Counted from the first letter of the stretch, positions 53,349 through 62,610 are shown. The stretch is DNA of 64,000 bases from Mycolicibacterium llatzerense (GCF_000878195.1 NZ_JXST01000006.1:62001-126000), one strand, 5' to 3'. Made by a program: numbers and translations. The notes: generated by a model from the letters alone, not told the origin.

Positions 53349-54959
53349 ATGGCCAGCCCTGCCGATCTCGTCATCGCCGGAAACATCCTGACCGTCGACC
53401 CGCAGCGACCCACCGCCGAGGCACTCGCCGTCACCGACGGCCGGGTCGTGGCCATCGGATCGCGCGCCGACGTGCAGCCGTGGATCGGTGCCGACACCGA
53501 GGTCCGCGAGGTCGGTGGCTGCGTGCTGCCCGGGTTCGTCGAGGCGCACGGACACCCGCTGATGGAGGCGGTGGTCCTCGGTGGGCGGATGGTCGACATC
53601 CGTCCGGTCACGATGCCGAACGCGGCCGACGTGGTGGCGGCGATCCACGCCGAGGTGGCCACCCGCGGCGCCGACGGCGCCTACCTGAACGGCTGGGACC
53701 CGCTGCTGCAGCAGGGCCTCCCGGAGCTGACGCTCGCCTGGCTGGATGAGGCGGCGCCCGACGGTCCGCTGGTGATCGTGCACAACTCGGGGCACAAGGC
53801 GTACTTCAACTCCGCTGCCGCGCGGGCCGCCGGGCTGACGCGCGACACACCGGACCCGCACGGTGCTGAGTACGGGCGCGACGCCGACGGCGAACTCGAT
53901 GGCACCGCGGTGGAAACCGGCGCGGTGTTCCCGCTGGTGACGGGCGTCATGACGCCCACCGACTACCCGGCACTGCTGCTCGCCGAATGTGCGCGGTTGA
54001 ACGAGGCCGGCCTGACGACGTGTTCGGAGATGGCGTTCGACCCGATGTTCCGGCCGGTCCTGGACCAGATGCGCGACAAGCTCACCGTGCGGCTGCGTAC
54101 CTACGAGATGTCCACCGCGGCGCTGCACACCGATGCGTCACCCGACAACGGCGACGACATGGTCCGGCAGGCCGGCATCAAGATCTGGGTCGACGGATCG
54201 CCGTGGGTCGGCAACATCGACCTGACCTTCCCGTACCTGGACACCGACGCCACGCGCGCCATCGGCGTAGTGCCCGGATCGTGCGGGCACGCCAACTACA
54301 CGCGCGAGCAGCTCGCCGAGATCGTCAACACGTTCTTCCCACAGGGCTGGCAGATGGCCTGCCATGTGCAGGGCGACCACGGCGTCGACACCATCCTGGA
54401 CATCTACGAAGAGGCCCTGCGGCGCTGCCCGCGCGACGATCACCGGCTGCGGCTCGAGCACGTCGGCGCCATCACGCCGGTACAGCTGCAGCGCGCCCAC
54501 GATCTCGGCGTCACGTGCAGCGTGTTCGTCGACCAGATCCACTACTGGGGCGACGTCATCGTCGACGGGCTGTTCGGCCCCGAGCGCGGCGATGTGTGGA
54601 TGCCGGCCGGGTCCGCGGTGGCCACCGGCATGCGGATCTCGCTGCACAACGATCCACCGGTGACGCCCGAGGAGCCGCTGCGCAACATCAGCGTCGCGGC
54701 CACCCGGATCGCGCCCAGCGGACGCGTGCTGGCGCCGCAGGAACGGCTCACCGTCGACCAGGCCATCCGGGCCCAGACCATCGACGCGGCCTGGCAATTG
54801 TTCTCGGACAATGTGATCGGTTCACTGGAAGTCGGCAAGTACGCGGACCTGGTCGTGCTGTCCGCCGACCCGCGCTCGGTAGCGCCCGAAGCCGTCGCTG
54901 ACCTGGACGTGCTCGCGACTTACCTGGCGGGACAACAAGTGTTTGCCAAATCCGACTGA
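53349..54959 (+). CDS. Amidohydrolase family 3 protein (YtcJ-like, Rv0552-like)
   Basis: A 536-residue metal-dependent hydrolase. VLPGFVEAHGHPLME holds the first metal His pair, LMHVQGD-type MACHVQGDHGVDT and LEHVGAITP the next ligands, and SLHNDPPVTP the late Asp. It fits the YtcJ/N-substituted-formamide deformylase group. ATG 53349 is used. It is divergent from fadD8 at the KstR-like site. The substrate is probably an N-acyl or lactam-like compound. Confidence 0.86.
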   Translation: MASPADLVIAGNILTVDPQRPTAEALAVTDGRVVAIGSRADVQPWIGADTEVREVGGCVLPGFVEAHGHPLMEAVVLGGRMVDIRPVTMPNAADVVAAIHAEVATRGADGAYLNGWDPLLQQGLPELTLAWLDEAAPDGPLVIVHNSGHKAYFNSAAARAAGLTRDTPDPHGAEYGRDADGELDGTAVETGAVFPLVTGVMTPTDYPALLLAECARLNEAGLTTCSEMAFDPMFRPVLDQMRDKLTVRLRTYEMSTAALHTDASPDNGDDMVRQAGIKIWVDGSPWVGNIDLTFPYLDTDATRAIGVVPGSCGHANYTREQLAEIVNTFFPQGWQMACHVQGDHGVDTILDIYEEALRRCPRDDHRLRLEHVGAITPVQLQRAHDLGVTCSVFVDQIHYWGDVIVDGLFGPERGDVWMPAGSAVATGMRISLHNDPPVTPEEPLRNISVAATRIAPSGRVLAPQERLTVDQAIRAQTIDAAWQLFSDNVIGSLEVGKYADLVVLSADPRSVAPEAVADLDVLATYLAGQQVFAKSD

Positions 54960-54989
54960 CCGGACGGCGCTACGTGGCAGGCTCAGCGC

Positions 54990-56564
54990 ATGACTGAATT
55001 GTCGGCACCCCGATTCCTCGACGAACGTGTTGCCCACTGGGCAGCGACCAAGCCAGACGAAGAAGCGATCACCTACCTCGGCAGGACCTGGACCTGGTCG
55101 CAGTGGAACGACCGCGTCCGCCGGCTGGCCGGTGCGCTGTCCGACTGGGGCATCAAGCGCGGTGACGTGGTGGCGTTCCTCGACAAGAACCACCCGGCCT
55201 GCGTCGAGCTGACCCTGGCCGCGGCGTCGCTGGGTGCCGCCAACGCCATCATCAATTTCCGGCTGGCCGCCGACGAGCTCGACTTCGTGCTGAACGACTG
55301 CGGCGCAAAGGTTCTCATCGTCGGAGCTGAGCTTCGCGCAGCTGTCGATAACATCGCCGACAAGCTGACCACCGTCGAACACGTCGTCAGCGTGACGCCC
55401 GAGGGTGGCGACGGCGATGAGTACGAGGCGCTCCTGGCCGGCGCGTCACCGGTGGGCCGCTCGTCGGACGTGGAGCCGACCGACGTCTGCATCATCATGT
55501 ATTCCTCGGGCACCACAGGCCGGCCCAAGGGCGTCGCTCTCACGCAGGCCGCCATGATCGCGCACACCATCAACGCGTTCTCCGGCTGGCAGATGACCAC
55601 GGACGACAAGAATCTGGTGGCGATGCCGCTGTTCCACGTCGGCGGCTCGTCGTACATGCAGTACGGGCTGCACAACGGGGCGCCGAGTTACATGACGCGC
55701 GACGCCGATGGGGCGTCGCTCGCCGGTGGCATCCTGGCGGGCGCCAACCGCACATTCCTGGTGCCGGCCGTGCTGGCCAAGGTGCTCGAGACCGGCCCGG
55801 ACGCGGTGAAGTTGTTCAGCGCCTTGAAGACCTATGCCTATGGGGCGTCGCCGATGCCGCTGCCGCTGCTGCGCCAGGCGTTGCAGGCCTGGCCGGAAAC
55901 CGAGTTCATCCAGGCCTACGGGTTGACCGAGGTCTGCGGCGTCGTCAGCCGATTGATGCCCGAGGACCACCGCGCCGACAACGAGGAACGGTTGGTCAGC
56001 GCCGGTGTGCTGGTGCCCGAGGCTGAGGTGCGGGTGGTCAACCCCGACACCCTCGAAGACGTGGAGCCGGGTGCGCAGGGCGAATTGTGGTTCCGCACAC
56101 CGACATTGATGAAGGAGTACCTGAACCGGCCGGACGCCACCGCCGAGGCCATCACCGCTGAGGGCTGGTTCCGCACCGGTGACATCGGTCGCGTCGACGC
56201 CGACGGCTACATCTTCGTCGAGGACCGGCTCAAGGACATGATCATCTCCGGCGGCGAGAACATCTACTCCATCGAGGTGGAGCGAGTGCTTGCCGAGCAC
56301 CCCGCGGTGTCCGAGGTCGCGATCATCGGTGTGCCGGACGAGAAGTGGGGCGAGTCCGTGAAAGCCGTCGTGACGCTTGAGGGTTCGGGAGAAGGTGTGT
56401 CGGACTCGGATCTCATTGCCTTCGCCCGTGAGCATCTCGCCGCCTACAAGTGCCCGAAGACCGTCGACTTCGTCGACGACATGCCCCGCAATCCCACCGG
56501 CAAGATTCTGAAGAAGGAACTCCGCAAGCCGTACTGGGAGGGTCGGGACCGCGCCACCGTGTGA
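54990..56564 (+). CDS. Acyl-CoA ligase (FadD family)
   Basis: A 524-residue ANL ligase. IIMYSSGTTGRPKGVALTQ, QAYGLTEVCGVVS, WFRTGDIGRVDADGYIFVED and RNPTGKILKKELR give the usual motif set. It follows the amidohydrolase gene by 30 bases on the same strand and precedes a convergent TetR gene. Length and motifs fit fatty-acid-CoA ligases of the FadD class; the substrate cannot be named. Confidence 0.88.
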   Translation: MTELSAPRFLDERVAHWAATKPDEEAITYLGRTWTWSQWNDRVRRLAGALSDWGIKRGDVVAFLDKNHPACVELTLAAASLGAANAIINFRLAADELDFVLNDCGAKVLIVGAELRAAVDNIADKLTTVEHVVSVTPEGGDGDEYEALLAGASPVGRSSDVEPTDVCIIMYSSGTTGRPKGVALTQAAMIAHTINAFSGWQMTTDDKNLVAMPLFHVGGSSYMQYGLHNGAPSYMTRDADGASLAGGILAGANRTFLVPAVLAKVLETGPDAVKLFSALKTYAYGASPMPLPLLRQALQAWPETEFIQAYGLTEVCGVVSRLMPEDHRADNEERLVSAGVLVPEAEVRVVNPDTLEDVEPGAQGELWFRTPTLMKEYLNRPDATAEAITAEGWFRTGDIGRVDADGYIFVEDRLKDMIISGGENIYSIEVERVLAEHPAVSEVAIIGVPDEKWGESVKAVVTLEGSGEGVSDSDLIAFAREHLAAYKCPKTVDFVDDMPRNPTGKILKKELRKPYWEGRDRATV

Positions 56565-56620
56565 GTCAACGCGTTGCCGACCGGGATGGGTCCGTCAAAC
56601 GTCAAGCGACGCGGGTGGAT

Positions 56621-57277
56621 TCACTCCTGGCGGCCGGCTGCGCGGCCGACGTTTTCAGCAATCGCGTGAATCGAATGCATCAGGCGTTCTGGCGTAAACG
56701 TTTCGGGGTGTTCGAGCAGCAATCTGGCCAGTGCCTCCGCGGTGTCGCGGGTGAGATGTGCGATCAGCTCGACGTCGATATCGTCGGCGCCGATGCGGGC
56801 CAATTGATGTTCGAGCGCGGACTCGATCTGCCGCCGCACCTGTTCGCGGCCATCGCGGATGGCTGACAGCACATTGCTCGGCGCGCCTTCGATGGGCAGC
56901 AACACCAGCCGGGAAATCTCGGGCTCGTTCGCGACGCTTTCGAGGTAGGTGTGCAAGGCGGCGGCCACCGCCCCGGGGATGGTGTCGATCTCGGTGGCGG
57001 CGTGGATCGCATTGGTCACGCGTTCCGATGTGACGTGTTGGGCCCGTTCCATCAGGGCCAGTTGCAGTTCGGCCTGCGAGCCGAAGATCTTGTAGCTCAC
57101 CGATTTGGCGACGCCGGCCCGTTCGGCGATCCGGTCCATCGACGTACCCGGCCAGCCGACCTCCGCGACGAGGCTGAACGCGGCGTCAAGGATTTGCTCT
57201 CGGCGGACCTCGACGGGCTGGCGTGCGGCATACCGTCTGCGTGGACTGGAATCTGGATCCGTGGTCGCCATGGACAT
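56621..57277 (-). CDS. TetR-family regulator
   Basis: A 218-residue regulator. The HTH runs from about residue 25 (REQILDAAFSLVAEVGWPGT) to SYKIFGSQAELQLAL. The C-terminal domain is helical with no known ligand motif. ATG 57277 overlaps the left half of an inverted repeat at 57275-57316, so the mRNA may be leaderless or start at an inner ATG (57271). It is divergent from an alpha/beta hydrolase gene and convergent with the acyl-CoA ligase gene. Confidence 0.86.
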   Translation of the reverse strand: MSMATTDPDSSPRRRYAARQPVEVRREQILDAAFSLVAEVGWPGTSMDRIAERAGVAKSVSYKIFGSQAELQLALMERAQHVTSERVTNAIHAATEIDTIPGAVAAALHTYLESVANEPEISRLVLLPIEGAPSNVLSAIRDGREQVRRQIESALEHQLARIGADDIDVELIAHLTRDTAEALARLLLEHPETFTPERLMHSIHAIAENVGRAAGRQE

Positions 57278-57316
57278 AAATGTACCTCATGGAATATTCT
57301 GATAAGTACATTCATG
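57275..57316. promoter_or_regulatory. Inverted repeat between divergent tetR and hydrolase genes
   Basis: CATAAATGTAC and GTACATTCATG (10 of 11 matched) with a 20-base spacer containing the AT-rich GGAATATTCTGAT. The wide spacing could hold two repressor dimers. It is the best candidate site for the TetR and would control both genes. Confidence 0.5.
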
Positions 57317-57361
57317 GCGGCCTGATGAGCGCTGCCGCGAGCCTCAATCAAGGGAGACACC

Positions 57362-58195
57362 ATGGCGACGTTCCGCTGGGAAGGCCTGTCGATGGCATAT
57401 GACCACGCCGGGTCAGGCGACCCGATCGTTCTTCTGCACAACCTCGGCGGAAACCGCACCATCTGGCAGGCCCAGTTCGACTCGTTGGCCCAGACCAACA
57501 GCGTGTACGCCCTGGACTGGCCGGGCTACGGCGAGTCCGACGTCCCTATCGACGGCTACACGATCGAGAACCATCAACGGCTGCTGGCCGCATTCATCGA
57601 CAGTCACCAGCTTCGCGGCCTGACGCTGGTGGGCAATTGTTTCGGCAGTGCGATGGCGCTGATCTACGCGCGCCGCAACCCTCAGGATGTCCGGGCCTTG
57701 GTGCTGGTGAACCCTCTGACTGGCGCAACCTTGCGGCCGACCATGTCGGGCTGGGCCGCCCGGCTGCTACGCAAGATTCCACTTGCATCGCTTGGTGGAG
57801 TGATCCGCCTGCCTGCTGCGGTAGCCGCGCTCGTGCTTCGCGAGCAGCTCGGGGTCAGGGGCCGGCGAATGAGTGCCGCGACGTTCGCGCCGCTACGTCA
57901 GCGCTGGACCAGCACCGGCGCGCTGCGGCCCGTCGCGGCGATCCTGCCCGAGTTGCCCCGGCTGTCCGAACTCGACAGCTTCGAGCCCGACAGCGACTTT
58001 CCGCCGATCACCACGATCTGGGGTGCGCAGAATCGAGTGTTGTCCGCCGCGGCAGGTGCGCGGCTCAACACCACGCTGTCCCCGCAGCACGCGTTGACCC
58101 TCTCCGAGTCGGGGCACCTTGCCATGATCGAGGACCCCGAACCGATCATCCGGGCCATCGAGGCCGCGGCCGGCTCTCGGCAGGCCGCGCACTGA
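57362..58195 (+). CDS. Alpha/beta hydrolase with a cysteine nucleophile
   Basis: A 277-residue alpha/beta hydrolase. The oxyanion loop is VLLHNLGGNRTIW, the nucleophile elbow GNCFG with Cys93 where Ser is usual, and the end ESGHLAMIEDPEP with His252. The usual acid position after the sixth strand reads WGAQN, with Asn224. Cys nucleophiles occur in dienelactone hydrolases and some C-C hydrolases. It is divergent from the TetR gene and directly upstream of menC by 13 bases. Confidence 0.85.
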   Translation: MATFRWEGLSMAYDHAGSGDPIVLLHNLGGNRTIWQAQFDSLAQTNSVYALDWPGYGESDVPIDGYTIENHQRLLAAFIDSHQLRGLTLVGNCFGSAMALIYARRNPQDVRALVLVNPLTGATLRPTMSGWAARLLRKIPLASLGGVIRLPAAVAALVLREQLGVRGRRMSAATFAPLRQRWTSTGALRPVAAILPELPRLSELDSFEPDSDFPPITTIWGAQNRVLSAAAGARLNTTLSPQHALTLSESGHLAMIEDPEPIIRAIEAAAGSRQAAH

Positions 58196-58207
58196 CAGAA
58201 TGAGCGG

Positions 58208-59167
58208 ATGCGGCCGGACCTGGACGAACTGCTCGAGCGTCTGCACGTCGTCGCGCTGCCGATGCGGGTCCGGTTCCGCGGCATCGACGTTCGTGAAGTC
58301 GCGCTGATCGACGGGCCCTGCGGCTGGGGTGAGTTCGGCGCGTTCGTCGAGTACGGCCCGGCCGAAGCGGCGCACTGGCTCGCATCCGGTATCGAGGCGG
58401 CGTACGCACCGTCGCCGGTGCCGGTGCGCGACCGTATCCCGATCAACGCCACCGTGCCGGCGGTCGAGGCGGCGCGGGTGCCCGAGGTGCTGGCCCGCTT
58501 CCCGGGCGCCCGCACCGCCAAGGTGAAGGTGGCCGAACCGGGCCAGACGTTGGCCGACGACGTGGCGCGCGTCGAAGCCGTCCGCGCCCTGGTGCCCGTC
58601 GTGCGCGTGGACGCCAACGGTGGTTGGACCGTCGCGCAAGCGGTGGCGGCGGCGCATGCACTGACCGCCTCGGGGCCACTCGAGTACCTGGAACAACCGT
58701 GCGCGACGGTGCCGGAACTGGCCGAATTGCGGCGTCTGGTCGACGTGCCGGTGGCGGCCGACGAGTCCATCCGCAAGGCCTCGGACCCGTTGCGGGTCGT
58801 ACGTGAGCGGGCGGCCGACGTCGCGGTGGTCAAGGTCGCGCCGCTGGGCGGCGTGACGCGACTGTTGGCGGTGGCGGCGGAGATCGACATCCCGATCGTG
58901 GTGTCGAGTGCCTTGGATTCCGGGGTCGGCATGACCCGGGGGCTGCTGGCCGCCGGCTGCCTGCCGACGCTGCAACACGCGTGTGGGCTGGGTACCGGCG
59001 GGCTGTTCGTCGAAGACGTGGCCGCGGTGTCGCCGCCGGTCGACGGCTTCCTGCCCGTCGGCCCGGTGGTGCCTGACCCGGCCAGGCTGACGGGTTTGGC
59101 GGCCGCACCCGCGCGCCGGGACTGGTGGATCGAGCGGGTCCGGCAGTGCTACCCGCTGCTCGGTTAG
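58208..59167 (+). CDS. menC: o-Succinylbenzoate synthase
   Basis: Dehydrates SHCHC to o-succinylbenzoate in menaquinone synthesis. The 319-residue enolase-superfamily protein has the catalytic KxK at Lys105 and Lys107 (TAKVKV), the metal Asp in VRVDANGGW, YLEQPCATV and VAADESIRK, and VVKVAPLGG with the second Lys. ATG 58208 follows the hydrolase gene closely. In M. tuberculosis menC is followed by bpoC and menD; here it is followed by a convergent methyltransferase gene, so the conserved order ends. Confidence 0.93.
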   Translation: MRPDLDELLERLHVVALPMRVRFRGIDVREVALIDGPCGWGEFGAFVEYGPAEAAHWLASGIEAAYAPSPVPVRDRIPINATVPAVEAARVPEVLARFPGARTAKVKVAEPGQTLADDVARVEAVRALVPVVRVDANGGWTVAQAVAAAHALTASGPLEYLEQPCATVPELAELRRLVDVPVAADESIRKASDPLRVVRERAADVAVVKVAPLGGVTRLLAVAAEIDIPIVVSSALDSGVGMTRGLLAAGCLPTLQHACGLGTGGLFVEDVAAVSPPVDGFLPVGPVVPDPARLTGLAAAPARRDWWIERVRQCYPLLG

Positions 59168-59174
59168 GCCCGGC

Positions 59175-59984
59175 CTAACCGAATTCGACGAGCGTCACCG
59201 GTGCCCGGAAGCGGGCCAACCCCGGCAACCGGTAGGACTGCCGGTTGACCCACCGCACGACCTTGCCCCGCCCGGCCGGATAGCGCAGTTCGCGCACCGC
59301 ACGGACACCGGGGATGGATCGCAGCCTCGGGTACTGGTCGGCGGTGAACCAGAAGGGCATCGGGGGCGACGTGTAGTGCTCGCTGAGCCGGAAGCCCCGC
59401 CGCTGCGAATGTCGGCTCATGAATCGGGGCACGCTGTCAAAGACCAACTGGCCCTTGGGGAAACGTTCGGCGCACGCCGCGATCAGGTGGAACACGACGT
59501 CCGCGGTCAGATACTGGAACAAGCCTTCGGCGGTGATCAGCACGCCGTCAGTGGGGTCGACGACGTCCATCCAGGAGTGGTCCAGCGCGGACTGAGCGCA
59601 CTGCGCGAGTCGGTCAGACGTCGGGAGCAACTGCTGCCGGAGCCGGATGATCGGCTCCAAATCCACTGACAGCCAGGTAATTTCACCGTTGTCGACGCGC
59701 CAGAAACTGGTCTGCAGTCCCTCCGCCAAGGCGACCACGGTCGCGCGCGGGTGGCCCGCCACGTAGTCGCGCGTGATCTCGTCGAACACCAGCGCCCGCA
59801 GCGCGGTGGCCTGATGCGTGCGGCCGAAATGTTGGTAGTCGTAGTCGAGGCCGTCGCGCAGGGCGATCGCCATCGGGTCATCGATGATGCCATCGGGGCG
59901 GCAGGCCTCGGTGGCGCGTTGGTGCAAAGTGAGCAGTGCGGTTTCGGATACGCCGTCGAGATGGCGGGCGTCGATGACTGACAT
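59175..59984 (-). CDS. SAM-dependent methyltransferase, leucine carboxyl methyltransferase family
   Basis: A 269-residue O-methyltransferase of the LCM/PPM1-like class. Visible features are TALLTLHQRATEACRPDGI and ALRALVFDEITRDYVAG near the N-terminus, VVALAEGLQTSFWRVD (family usually VVxLGxGLDT), WLSVDLEPIIRLRQQLLP and LITAEGLFQYL. GGTGGAG precedes ATG 59984; the upstream frame extends to 60146 but lacks domain sequence. It is divergent from the PPE gene (152-base gap). A link with the lipopeptide cluster is possible. Confidence 0.8.
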   Translation of the reverse strand: MSVIDARHLDGVSETALLTLHQRATEACRPDGIIDDPMAIALRDGLDYDYQHFGRTHQATALRALVFDEITRDYVAGHPRATVVALAEGLQTSFWRVDNGEITWLSVDLEPIIRLRQQLLPTSDRLAQCAQSALDHSWMDVVDPTDGVLITAEGLFQYLTADVVFHLIAACAERFPKGQLVFDSVPRFMSRHSQRRGFRLSEHYTSPPMPFWFTADQYPRLRSIPGVRAVRELRYPAGRGKVVRWVNRQSYRLPGLARFRAPVTLVEFG

Positions 59985-60136
59985 GGCTCCACCGTACGTC
60001 CGGCGATATCGCGTCGGCAGCAGCGGCCCCGAGAACCGCATTTCCCGGAGTGCCGCGATACCGGCTGTGGCATAGGAGATTTCGGCAGAACCAGATGACC
60101 GGGAACTTTGTCGATGCGGCGCCCGACTAGCTATCA

Positions 60137-61591
60137 GTGACTGCACCGATTTGGCTGGCGCTACCGCCGGAAGTGCACTCGGCGTTGCTGACAGCCGGCC
60201 CGGGGCCGGGTTCGTTGCTGGGTGCCGCCGCGCAATGGCAACAGCTGAGCGTGCAATACAGCCAGGCGGCCGCCGAGTTGTCGGCCATCTTGGCCGACGT
60301 GCACGCGAGTAGTTGGGAGGGGCTCAGCGCTGTCCAGTACGTCGCCGCGCATGTGCCGTACCTGGCCTGGTTGGAGGAGTCTGCCGTGGCGACGGCAGCC
60401 ACAGCGGCGCAGCATGAGACGGTGGCCGCCGCCTATGGCACCGCTGTTGCGACCATGCCGACGCTGGTGGAATTGGCGGCCAACCATGTGACGAATGCCG
60501 CACTGGTGGCGACGAACTTCTTCGGTCTCAACACAATTCCCATCGCGATCAACGAGGCCGACTACGCGCGCATGTGGATGCAGGCGGCCGACACCATGAT
60601 CGTCTACCAAGCGGTGACGGAGGTGGCCACGGCGGCGGTGCCGCCCGCGCAGCCGGCGCCGCGCATCGTCGCGCCCGGTGGGGAAGCCCGGAACCCGCTG
60701 TCGAACCCGCCCACCGCACCGAGCCAACCGCTGAGCGACCTGTGGCAATTCATCTCGCAGCTCGGTACCACAGGCCAGGTCGACCAGCTGCTCGAGAACT
60801 TCACGCGCTTCTTCGAGCAGCTGGGCTTCAACCCCGCCACCTCCGCAGTACTGGCCCTGGTGGCACTGACGCTCTACGACATGCTCTGGTACCCGTACTA
60901 CGCGTCCTATGCGCTGCTGCTGGCCCCGTTCTTCGCGCCGGCACTCAGTGCTCTCGCTGCGCTGGCCCTGGTGAAATCGCCGCTGCCGGCGGCCGCGGAA
61001 CCCGCGCCGGTGCCTGCCGAACGCCCCGCCGTCCAGCCTGCCGCCCCGGCGCGTGCCCAAGCCACCCCGCTCGTCCCCGGCATCCACGTTGGATTGCCGC
61101 AGGCCACCGGGCCTTCCGCCCCGGCGCCGACCACCGCTGGCGCCGGTAGTCCCGCGCCGGCGCCCAATGTGGTCTATGCGGTACCCGCGCTGCCCCGGCC
61201 CGGGGTGGGGCCGGGGCCGGAATCCGGCAGCGAATCGCCCGACATCACCACCGACAGCTTCAGTGCTGCGGCGGCCGCTCGTGCGGTAGCTGTCGCCCGT
61301 GACCGGGTCAGGCGGGTGAGCCGACGCCGGCGCGGAGCCCGCGGCTATCGCGACGAACTACCCGACATGAAAGCAGATATGACTGGTACCGAAGACAATT
61401 CGCCGGGCTCGCCCGTCATCGCAGCCGGTGCGCACGGCGCCGGTCCGATCGGGCTCACCGGCGTGGTGACCCCGACGAGCGCCGCACCGACCGGAATGGT
61501 GGAACGGATGTCGGCGGGCGGGAGCCCGTCGACCCCGCTGCTTCCGGCCACCTGGAGCTCGGATGCGGAGGATCGGCGTGAGCAGCGATAG
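60137..61591 (+). CDS. PPE-family protein (PPE1/Rv0096-like)
   Basis: A 484-residue PPE protein. The N-terminal domain starts with LALPPEVHSALLTAGPGPGS, the Pro-Pro-Glu motif, and has SSWEGLSAVQYV (WxG). NFFGLNTIPIAINEADYARM is typical of the end of the ~180-residue PPE domain. After it come two hydrophobic segments (about 230-285) and a Pro/Ala-rich tail with a polybasic VRRVSRRRRGARGYRDE. It resembles Rv0096 in every part. No PE gene is adjacent. GTG 60137 is used. Confidence 0.9.
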   Translation: MTAPIWLALPPEVHSALLTAGPGPGSLLGAAAQWQQLSVQYSQAAAELSAILADVHASSWEGLSAVQYVAAHVPYLAWLEESAVATAATAAQHETVAAAYGTAVATMPTLVELAANHVTNAALVATNFFGLNTIPIAINEADYARMWMQAADTMIVYQAVTEVATAAVPPAQPAPRIVAPGGEARNPLSNPPTAPSQPLSDLWQFISQLGTTGQVDQLLENFTRFFEQLGFNPATSAVLALVALTLYDMLWYPYYASYALLLAPFFAPALSALAALALVKSPLPAAAEPAPVPAERPAVQPAAPARAQATPLVPGIHVGLPQATGPSAPAPTTAGAGSPAPAPNVVYAVPALPRPGVGPGPESGSESPDITTDSFSAAAAARAVAVARDRVRRVSRRRRGARGYRDELPDMKADMTGTEDNSPGSPVIAAGAHGAGPIGLTGVVTPTSAAPTGMVERMSAGGSPSTPLLPATWSSDAEDRREQR

Positions 61592-61651
61592 CACGAATTG
61601 TCCAGGGGCGCGGAACTTTTCTTCGCATCCCGGCGACTACATCAATTGAAG

Positions 61652-61675
61652 GCAGAAACGACAATGATCTTCTGC
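61652..61675 (+). repeat. Inverted repeat in the gap between the PPE and oxygenase genes
   Basis: GCAGAA and TTCTGC with 12 bases between, in a 149-base gap that otherwise has no feature I recognise. It is 66 bases before the oxygenase start. A regulatory or attenuation role is possible but not supported further. Confidence 0.3.
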
Positions 61676-61740
61676 GTTGTGGGGCAACGGATTTCAATGC
61701 CATGTCAGCGCAGTGCAGCAAACTTGGTGGAGGTACGTCG

Positions 61741-62610
61741 GTGACACTCAATGTGCAGGGGCGAGGGCTCGGAGCGCAGGTCGTTGGAATCGACCCGAAC
61801 AACCTGAGCAACATCTCGGCCGACGAACTCCGCGAAATCGTCTACGAGAACAAGCTTGTCGTCCTGAAGGGACTGCATCTGACGCCGGTGCAGTTCATCG
61901 AGCTCGGCCGGATTCTCGGTGAGATCGTCACGTACTACGAGCCCGTATACCACCACAGCGAGCATCCGGAGATCTTCGTCTCATCCACGGAGGAGGGTCA
62001 GGGTGTGCCGCGCACGGGTGCGTTCTGGCACATCGACTACATGTTCATGCCGGAGCCGTTCGCGTTCTCCATGGTGATGCCGTTGACGGTGCCGGGAGCC
62101 GACCGCGGTACGTACTTCATCGACCTCAACAAGGTGTGGGAATCCTTGCCGCCGGCACAGCAGGAGCCGGTGCGGGGGACCTTCAGCACGCATGATCCGC
62201 GGCGCCACATCAAGATTCGCCCCGGAGACGTCTACAAGCCGATCGGCGAGGTGTGGGATGAGATCAACCGCACGACGCCACCGATCAAGTGGCCGACGGT
62301 GATCCGGCACCCGCACACCGGCCAGGAAATCCTCTACATCTGCTCCACCGGCACCAGCAAGATCGAAGACGGCGAAGGCGAGGTGCTCGACCAGTCGGTA
62401 CTGCACGAACTCCTCGCTGCCACCGGCCAGCTCGACGCGGACTTCGCATCTCCGTTCATCCATGCGCAGCACTATGAGGTCGGCGACATCATCTTGTGGG
62501 ACAACAGGGCGTTGATCCACCGGGCAAAGCACGGCACCGCGGCGGGGACGCTGACGACGTACCGGTTGACCATGCTCGACGGTCTGGCGACGCCGGGGCA
62601 CGCGGCATGA
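61741..62610 (+). CDS. Fe(II)/2-oxoglutarate-dependent oxygenase of isonitrile synthesis (Rv0097-like)
   Basis: A 289-residue TauD-family enzyme. The metal triad is His97-x-Asp99 (GAFWHIDYMF) with His260 (NRALIHRAKHG), and TTYRLTM gives the 2-oxoglutarate Arg. EEGQGVPRTGAFWHID and HDPRRHIKIRPGDVY are nearly identical to the M. tuberculosis protein as I recall. Homologues convert the N-carboxymethyl beta-amino acyl group to isonitrile. GTG 61741 with GGTGGAGG upstream is chosen over a start at 61702. It overlaps fcoT by four bases. Confidence 0.9.
   Translation: MTLNVQGRGLGAQVVGIDPNNLSNISADELREIVYENKLVVLKGLHLTPVQFIELGRILGEIVTYYEPVYHHSEHPEIFVSSTEEGQGVPRTGAFWHIDYMFMPEPFAFSMVMPLTVPGADRGTYFIDLNKVWESLPPAQQEPVRGTFSTHDPRRHIKIRPGDVYKPIGEVWDEINRTTPPIKWPTVIRHPHTGQEILYICSTGTSKIEDGEGEVLDQSVLHELLAATGQLDADFASPFIHAQHYEVGDIILWDNRALIHRAKHGTAAGTLTTYRLTMLDGLATPGHAA

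Noticed and set aside
56570..56583. CAACGCGTTG palindrome after the second acyl-CoA ligase gene, considered as a KstR site
   Set aside because: The outer T and A of the KstR motif are missing, and it lies just after the ligase stop codon, not in a promoter.
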